The notes under the pieces: generated by a model
The model's input: only the letters and a program-made list of their open reading frames with translations
Told to the model about the DNA's origin: nothing
The model's database searches: none
Shown: positions 6,910-10,811 of the stretch, piece by piece
Layout: every line of letters starts with the position of its first letter
Position numbering within the stretch: the stretch's first letter is position 1
Program-made: the position numbers and the translations under genes
Assembly: GCA_013815485.1 (NCBI GenBank)
Contig: JACDGB010000028.1
Coordinates: 1 to 10,811 of the forward strand
Source: Rubrobacter sp.
GTDB taxonomy: Bacteria; Actinomycetota; Rubrobacteria; Rubrobacterales; Rubrobacteraceae
Length of the DNA: 10,811 nt
Reading direction: 5' to 3'

Positions 6910-7611
6910 ATGGCTGGAACACTGGAGCTTGTCGCGCCGGGCGTGTACCGCGTGGACGCCATCGGGCTGAAGAACATCATCAGCGTGCTGCTCCTGGAGA
7001 ACGACGATGGCTGGACGCTGGTGGATACTGGCATCGCTAGCAGCGTGGGGAGGATAGAGGATGCTATCGCGTCGCTCGGTTCGGGGCCGGAGGATCTGAA
7101 GCGCATCTTCATTACGCACCAGCACGACGACCACGCGGGCGGGCTGAAAGGACTTTTGGAATGGGCGCCGGGAGCGGAGGTTGGGGCGACGGCGCATGAG
7201 GCGGAGGTGATCTCGGGTGGTCGGGGGTTGGATCCCCCGAGCAACCAGTTCTTCCGCCATATGGTGCGCAACGCGAAGCCGCCGGGCGTGCCGGTCGGAG
7301 AGATACTGCGGGAAGGAGACATCGTTTCGGGGTTCCGCATCATCTCCACCCCAGGTCACACACTCGGGCACGTCTCGATGCTACGCGACGAAGACGGGCT
7401 GCTCTTCACCGCCGACGCCTTCGGATGCCTGCCCAGAAAGATACGTGTCGGGGTTCTCAAAGCGTTCTGCAACGACCCGAAAGAGGCCAGACGCTCGGCG
7501 GAGAAGCTGCTCGCGGAGGACTTCGGAACCGTCGTGATGTCCCACGGCCCCGTGCTCCATGCGGGCGCGAAACGCACGTTGCGCGAGGCTGTGTCGAGGT
7601 GCCGGTATTGA
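6910..7611 (+). CDS. Metallo-beta-lactamase-fold hydrolase
   Basis: This 233-residue protein has a complete metal site: THQHDDH at 69-75 (H70, H72, D74, H75), H150 in TPGHTLGH, D169 in FTADAF and H212 in VMSHG. This is the glyoxalase II-like/lactonase-like layout, which usually binds two zinc or iron ions and hydrolyses thioesters, lactones or phosphoesters. There is no signal peptide, so it should be cytoplasmic. The length is that of a stand-alone single domain. The ATG at 6910 is the earliest possible because an in-frame TAG lies at 6904-6906; AAGG at 6896-6899 is a weak ribosome binding site. The 33-base gap before it is one of only two real gaps in the window. The substrate is unknown, and a lactone, lactam or acyl-CoA formed during amine breakdown is only a guess. 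Confidence 0.9.
   Translation: MAGTLELVAPGVYRVDAIGLKNIISVLLLENDDGWTLVDTGIASSVGRIEDAIASLGSGPEDLKRIFITHQHDDHAGGLKGLLEWAPGAEVGATAHEAEVISGGRGLDPPSNQFFRHMVRNAKPPGVPVGEILREGDIVSGFRIISTPGHTLGHVSMLRDEDGLLFTADAFGCLPRKIRVGVLKAFCNDPKEARRSAEKLLAEDFGTVVMSHGPVLHAGAKRTLREAVSRCRY
7596..7601 (+). promoter_or_regulatory. Ribosome binding site for the AAC(6')-like gene
   Basis: GAGGTG lies six bases before a TTG at 7608. The TTG overlaps the stop of the metallo-hydrolase gene as TTGA, the same arrangement as at 5013. Competing in-frame starts are GTG at 7599, with GAGG at 7585-7588 ten bases upstream, and ATG at 7641, which has no properly spaced site. Confidence 0.55.
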
Positions 7612-8177
7612 TCTCCGCGAACCTGGACAGTGATCCGGAGATGCCGCTCGACGAACAGGCGCGAATCGGCTTCCGGCGGCTGCGGACCTCGGATCTTCCT
7701 TCGATACACCGCTGGCTCCACGAGCCGCACGTCGCCCGGTGGTGGTATGAGGACGTTGGCACATTCGAGGAGGTGTCGGATCAGTATTCCGCGTATATCG
7801 AGGGCGAGGAGCCGGTCGAGCCGTTCCTGATCCTCTACGAAGACCGGCCCATCGGCTACATTCAGTCATACCGCGTCTCGGACGACGAAGAGTACGATAG
7901 GCTCATTGACATCGAGGACTCCGCCGGAGTGGACCTGTTCATCGGGGAGGAAGGATTGCTTCATCGGGGCCTCGGGCCGCAGATCATCCGTCGCTTCATC
8001 GAAGAAATCGTCTTCGCGGACGAGAGCATCGAAGTCTGCGTCATAGATCCGGAGCCAGAGAACAGAGCCGCCATCCGAGCCTACGAAAAAGCAGGCTTCC
8101 GCTACTTCGAGTCCGTGGATACATCGGAAGGCCCAGCGTACTTGATGAAACTCACGCGAACGGAGTTCTTCGGATGA
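7608..8177 (+). CDS. GNAT acetyltransferase resembling AAC(6')-Ib
   Basis: With the TTG start this is a 189-residue protein, matching the roughly 180-200 residues of AAC(6')-Ib and related aminoglycoside 6'-N-acetyltransferases. Recognisable blocks are FRRLRTSDL (22-30), HVARWW (41-46), PIGYIQSY (81-88), GVDLFIG (107-113), HRGLG (119-123, the acetyl-CoA loop) and AIRAYEKAGF (155-164). By remembered comparison with AAC(6')-Ib, D109 and Y159 correspond to its two catalytic residues, Asp115 and Tyr164. The fold would acetylate a primary amine using acetyl-CoA. Chromosomal relatives may act on siderophore precursors or other amines, so an antibiotic-resistance role is not established. Its place in a polyamine operon makes an amine metabolite a fair alternative. 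It overlaps the gene before and the gene after by 4 bases each. Confidence 0.83.
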   Translation: MISANLDSDPEMPLDEQARIGFRRLRTSDLPSIHRWLHEPHVARWWYEDVGTFEEVSDQYSAYIEGEEPVEPFLILYEDRPIGYIQSYRVSDDEEYDRLIDIEDSAGVDLFIGEEGLLHRGLGPQIIRRFIEEIVFADESIEVCVIDPEPENRAAIRAYEKAGFRYFESVDTSEGPAYLMKLTRTEFFG

Positions 8178-9757
8178 GCGACGTACGCTACGACGCCATC
8201 GTGATCGGCTCCGGGCACAACGGCCTCATCGCCGCCGCCTACCTGGCGAAAGCCGGCAAACGAGTCCTCGCCCTGGAACGGCGGGAGGTCATCGGGGGGG
8301 CCACCGTAACCGAAGAAACGTGGCCTGGATACCGGCTTTCGACGTGTTCTTACGTGTGCAGTTTGCTCTTGCCCGAAGTGATACGGGACCTCGATCTCGT
8401 CCGCCACGGCTACGATGTGCGTCCCCTCGACCCCCAGTATTTCGTCCCCTTCCCCGATGGCCGCTACCTGATGTCCTGGCTGGACAACGCGAAGACGGGA
8501 GAGCAAATTCGCAAGTTCTCCGAAAAAGATGCCGCCGCCCACGACGCCTATTGGGCGATGTGGGACCGCATCATCGCCCGCATGAAGCCGCTCATGGCGG
8601 GACCAGCTCCGGACCCGGAAGCACTGGAGCGCGCCTTCGACGGCCCGCTTGGCGAGAAAGACTTGCGGACGCTCACGCAGGCGAGCATCGCGGAAGTCCT
8701 CGACGAGTTCTTCGAGTCCGAGGAGGTCAAGGCGCCGCTCTCGGTCGGGGGCGTAATCGGGACGAACGCCGGTCCCCGCACTCCGGGCACGGCCTACGTG
8801 AAATTCCATCACATCCTCGGCAACATCGGCGGCCATCAGGGCGCATGGGGCTTCGTCCGCGGCGGCATGGGTGCCGTCGCCCACGCCATCGCCTCGTCGG
8901 CGAAGCAGTATGGAGCGGAGATCCTCACGGACGCCGAAGTTGCGGAGATCGAGGTTCGGGACGGCGTGGCGCGCGGTGTCCAACTCCAGGATGGTCGTTC
9001 CTTCGAGGCGGAGATCGTCCTCTCCAACGCCGATCCACACCGCACCTACCTGGGCATGGTCGGCGAGGAGCATTTGCCGGGGGATCTGATCACGGGCGTG
9101 AAAGAGATGCGCGTGGAAGGCTCGGTGGTGAAGGTGCTGCTCGCGCTCGGGGAGTTGCCGGACTTCGTGGCGATGCCGGGGAAACAGGCCGGGCCGCAGC
9201 ACACCGGCGCCATCGTCATCAACCCATCCGTGGGCTATCTGCAAAGGGCGTGGGAGGATTGCGCGGAGGGCCGTCCATCGGAGCGGCCTTTCATGGAGGG
9301 CTACATCCAGAGCGCGACGGAGGACGGCCTCGCGCCCCCAGGCAAGCACGCCATGAGCCTGTTCTGCCAGTACGCGCCGTACAAGCTGGCGGAGGGTACG
9401 TGGGAGGAGCGGCGAGAGGAGATCAGCCACAACATCGTGGAGACCTTCGCGGAGTACGCGCCGAACCTTCCGGCCGCCATTGAGCACATCGAGGTGCTCG
9501 GGCCGCCGGACATAGAAGCCCGGATCGGCATCACCGGCGGCAACATCTTCCACGGCGAGATGCTGCCGGAGATGATGTTCGACCGCCGCCCCGTCCCCGG
9601 ATACGCTAACTATCGCACCCCGATAGAGAACCTGTACCTGTGCGGCGCCGGAGCCTGGCCCGGCGGCGCAGTCTATGGTGCGCCAGGCCGCAACTGCGCC
9701 AGCGAGGCGTTGTCTGACCTAAATGCTGGATCCGAAAGCGTTGCGGCGGAACGATGA
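8174..9757 (+). CDS. FAD-dependent oxidoreductase, phytoene desaturase/PYROXD2-like
   Basis: This 527-residue flavoprotein begins with a Rossmann dinucleotide motif, AIVIGSGHNG (8-17), with G12, G14 and G17, and has E35 at the end of the second strand, which binds the FAD ribose. GGATVTEE (41-48) follows, as in CrtI-type desaturases. LCGAGAWPGGAVYGAPGRN (489-507) is the C-terminal FAD-contacting segment. The length and both end motifs match the NAD(P)/FAD oxidoreductase group that includes CrtI and PYROXD2, rather than classical monoamine or polyamine oxidases. There is no carotenoid gene nearby. Oxidation of an amine or another intermediate of the same route is therefore more likely than carotenoid synthesis, but the substrate is not readable. 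The ATG at 8174 overlaps the previous stop as ATGA, with CGGAG at 8161-8165 eight bases upstream. Confidence 0.88.
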   Translation: MSDVRYDAIVIGSGHNGLIAAAYLAKAGKRVLALERREVIGGATVTEETWPGYRLSTCSYVCSLLLPEVIRDLDLVRHGYDVRPLDPQYFVPFPDGRYLMSWLDNAKTGEQIRKFSEKDAAAHDAYWAMWDRIIARMKPLMAGPAPDPEALERAFDGPLGEKDLRTLTQASIAEVLDEFFESEEVKAPLSVGGVIGTNAGPRTPGTAYVKFHHILGNIGGHQGAWGFVRGGMGAVAHAIASSAKQYGAEILTDAEVAEIEVRDGVARGVQLQDGRSFEAEIVLSNADPHRTYLGMVGEEHLPGDLITGVKEMRVEGSVVKVLLALGELPDFVAMPGKQAGPQHTGAIVINPSVGYLQRAWEDCAEGRPSERPFMEGYIQSATEDGLAPPGKHAMSLFCQYAPYKLAEGTWEERREEISHNIVETFAEYAPNLPAAIEHIEVLGPPDIEARIGITGGNIFHGEMLPEMMFDRRPVPGYANYRTPIENLYLCGAGAWPGGAVYGAPGRNCASEALSDLNAGSESVAAER

Positions 9758-10362
9758 AGGTTAAGGTCACCGGATCTTGGGAGGAGATCTTGACGACAGG
9801 CCATGAGCATTACTGTGATGATCCAGAAAACTTTCCTATTGACAAGTTCTTACAACTCGGCACTGGTGCGGGAGCCAGGGTTTTAGTAGTTGGTGAATCC
9901 CCGGCTCGCGATGGATGGCGAGAATCAGGACGCGCCTTCTACAATGTAGAGGGCAAGCCTATACGCTCTCACAAGAACTTGAACGAACTGCTAACGAACA
10001 TTGGTCTTACCGTGGAAGAGTGTGGCTTCACGGAACTGGTGAAATGTTACGTAGGGAAAGACAGAAGATTGCTACGCGAATGTGGACATAGATGCTGGCC
10101 GGTGTTCAAGCGGCAATTAGAGAAGCGCAATTTCAGGTTTCTTCTCCTCTTAGGAGCCAAGACCCTAGAGATATTCAATAGGGAAGCTGACACTGAGTTG
10201 CGCGTGGGTGAGCTAACGACCGTCGAAGTATCCGACTCTCGCTACAGCGTGCTTCCTATCTATCATCCATCGCCCATCAATCCGAACAATCATCCAAATA
10301 ACCGCGCTATTTTCAACGAGCTAAGTGGAGAATTAGACGCGCTACTATCCAGAATAGCGTGA
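9754..10362 (+). CDS. Uracil-DNA glycosylase superfamily protein, atypical
   Basis: This 202-residue protein has three signatures in the order and spacing of the family 4/5 uracil-DNA glycosylase fold: VLVVGESPARDGWRESGRAF (43-62, like GEAPG...GRPF), FLLLLGAKTLEIF (129-141) and YHPSP (170-174, the HPS loop). TELVKC (93-98) to C114 keeps the 16-residue spacing of two Fe-S cysteine ligands in family 4, but the N-terminal CxxC is missing; only C21 is present, and C90 and C110 are extra. It would excise damaged bases or may have lost catalysis. The gene is visibly poorer in GC (26-31 of 60 in three lines) than its neighbours and uses five TTA codons (9850, 9883, 10117, 10150, 10333), which suggests recent acquisition. 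The ATG overlaps the previous stop as ATGA, with only a weak ribosome binding site. The fold is fairly sure; the activity is not. Confidence 0.72.
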   Translation: MKVKVTGSWEEILTTGHEHYCDDPENFPIDKFLQLGTGAGARVLVVGESPARDGWRESGRAFYNVEGKPIRSHKNLNELLTNIGLTVEECGFTELVKCYVGKDRRLLRECGHRCWPVFKRQLEKRNFRFLLLLGAKTLEIFNREADTELRVGELTTVEVSDSRYSVLPIYHPSPINPNNHPNNRAIFNELSGELDALLSRIA

Positions 10363-10409
10363 TAGCAGGACGTCGGAAGAATACAGACGACCAGGACAAG
10401 GAGATACGG
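10363..10409 (+). promoter_or_regulatory. Short gap with the ribosome binding site of the last gene
   Basis: This 47-base gap between the glycosylase-like gene and the final dehydrogenase is the longest in the window. It contains AAGGAG at 10398-10403, six bases before the ATG at 10410. I see no convincing -35/-10 pair and no stem-loop terminator, so read-through transcription is likely. Confidence 0.6.
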
Positions 10410-10811
10410 ATGCAGACCAAGACCAAGCGGATAAAGAACTTCATCGCAGGGGAGTATGTGGACGCCGCGGATGGCCGACATTACGACCTCGTCAACCCGG
10501 CGACCGGCGATGCGTACGCGCAGGCTCCGGCTTCGGGCAAGGAGGACGTTGACCGGGCGTTCGAGGCTGCGGAGAAGGCGTTCGAGACGTGGCGCGACAC
10601 GACGCCGGGCGAGAGGCAGCTCGCGCTGTTCAGGCTCGCGGACAAGATCGAGGAGCGGGGCGAGGAGTTGGTGCGGGCCGAATCGGAGAATACCGGGAAG
10701 CCCATCGGTCTCACGATGGAGGAGGAAATACCGGCGATGGTGGACCAGATCCGGTTCTTCGCCGGCGCCGCCCGCGTCCTCGAAGGCAAGTCCGCCGGGG
10801 AATACATGGAG
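10410..10811 (+). CDS. Gamma-aminobutyraldehyde dehydrogenase-like, N-terminal part
   Basis: The first 134 codons of an aldehyde dehydrogenase run off the window end. The opening KNFIAGEYV (9-17), then DLVNPATGD (26-34), is the standard N-terminus of the superfamily. ENTGKP (93-98), EEEIP (104-108) and RFFAGAARVLEG (115-126) are the pattern seen in PatD-type gamma-aminobutyraldehyde dehydrogenases. These turn 4-aminobutanal, made from putrescine, into GABA. The catalytic Cys and Glu lie beyond the window and cannot be verified. The ATG at 10410 is set by AAGGAG at 10398-10403. Base composition returns to the GC-rich style of the operon after the AT-richer gene before it. Its presence is the strongest single hint that the cluster performs putrescine breakdown and is not limited to uptake. 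Confidence 0.85.
   Translation, partial: MQTKTKRIKNFIAGEYVDAADGRHYDLVNPATGDAYAQAPASGKEDVDRAFEAAEKAFETWRDTTPGERQLALFRLADKIEERGEELVRAESENTGKPIGLTMEEEIPAMVDQIRFFAGAARVLEGKSAGEYME

Noticed and set aside
7425..7607. Upstream extension of the AAC(6')-like gene
   Set aside because: It runs out of frame through the end of the metallo-hydrolase, is Arg-rich, and would exceed the family length.
8320..9483. Alternative + frame (387 codons) within the oxidoreductase gene
   Set aside because: Arg/Gly-rich out-of-frame translation with no motif; it lies wholly inside a well-supported gene.
8102..9553. Long open frame on the - strand (483 codons) opposite the FAD oxidoreductase
   Set aside because: It is a mirror of GC-rich coding sequence: the product is rich in Arg, His and Val with no recognisable domain, while the + strand has a full flavoprotein with both FAD motifs.
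1..10811. Mobile element, CRISPR array, tRNA or rRNA
   Set aside because: No transposase or integrase, no spaced direct repeats, and no room between genes for RNA genes. The atypical glycosylase gene shows no flanking repeats that I can see.

Overview
The window is GC-rich (58-62% in the lines I counted) and fully coding on the + strand. The proteins look actinobacterial, and frequent ATA and AGG codons in an otherwise GC-rich genome would fit Rubrobacter or a related deep-branching Actinomycetota. That assignment is an inference from codon use and protein style, not from a marker gene.

Layout, all on +: the 3' end of potA (ATPase; 2-277); potD (binding lipoprotein; 280-1395); potB and potC (permeases; 1397-2260 and 2262-3092); an APC-superfamily amino acid/polyamine permease (3073-4584); a UspA-type ATP-binding stress protein (4585-5016); a GNAT acetyltransferase resembling spermidine/spermine acetyltransferases (5013-5450); an NAD(P)-dependent aldehyde dehydrogenase (5461-6876); a metallo-beta-lactamase-fold hydrolase (6910-7611); a second GNAT resembling AAC(6')-Ib (7608-8177); a phytoene-desaturase/PYROXD2-like FAD oxidoreductase (8174-9757); a small uracil-DNA-glycosylase-superfamily protein (9754-10362); and the 5' part of a gamma-aminobutyraldehyde-dehydrogenase-like gene (10410 to the window end). 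Most junctions overlap by 4 or 20 nt or are separated by 0-10 nt. The largest gaps are 33 and 47 nt. I see no terminator or internal promoter, so this reads as one long transcription unit that starts upstream of the window.

Together the genes suggest polyamine (putrescine/spermidine) uptake and breakdown. The ABC system and the APC permease would import substrate. One or both acetyltransferases could acetylate amines. The FAD enzyme, or an aminotransferase outside the window, could oxidise them to aminoaldehydes. The two aldehyde dehydrogenases would turn the aldehydes into acids such as GABA. The metallo-hydrolase and UspA protein have no obvious fixed place in this route.

The points that stand out most are: the DNA-glycosylase-like gene, which is about 47-52% GC, has five TTA codons, lies translationally coupled inside this metabolic operon and has an altered Fe-S cysteine pattern; a PotD pocket mixing residues typical of E. 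coli PotF (putrescine) and PotD (spermidine); and an aminoglycoside-acetyltransferase-like gene placed among polyamine genes.
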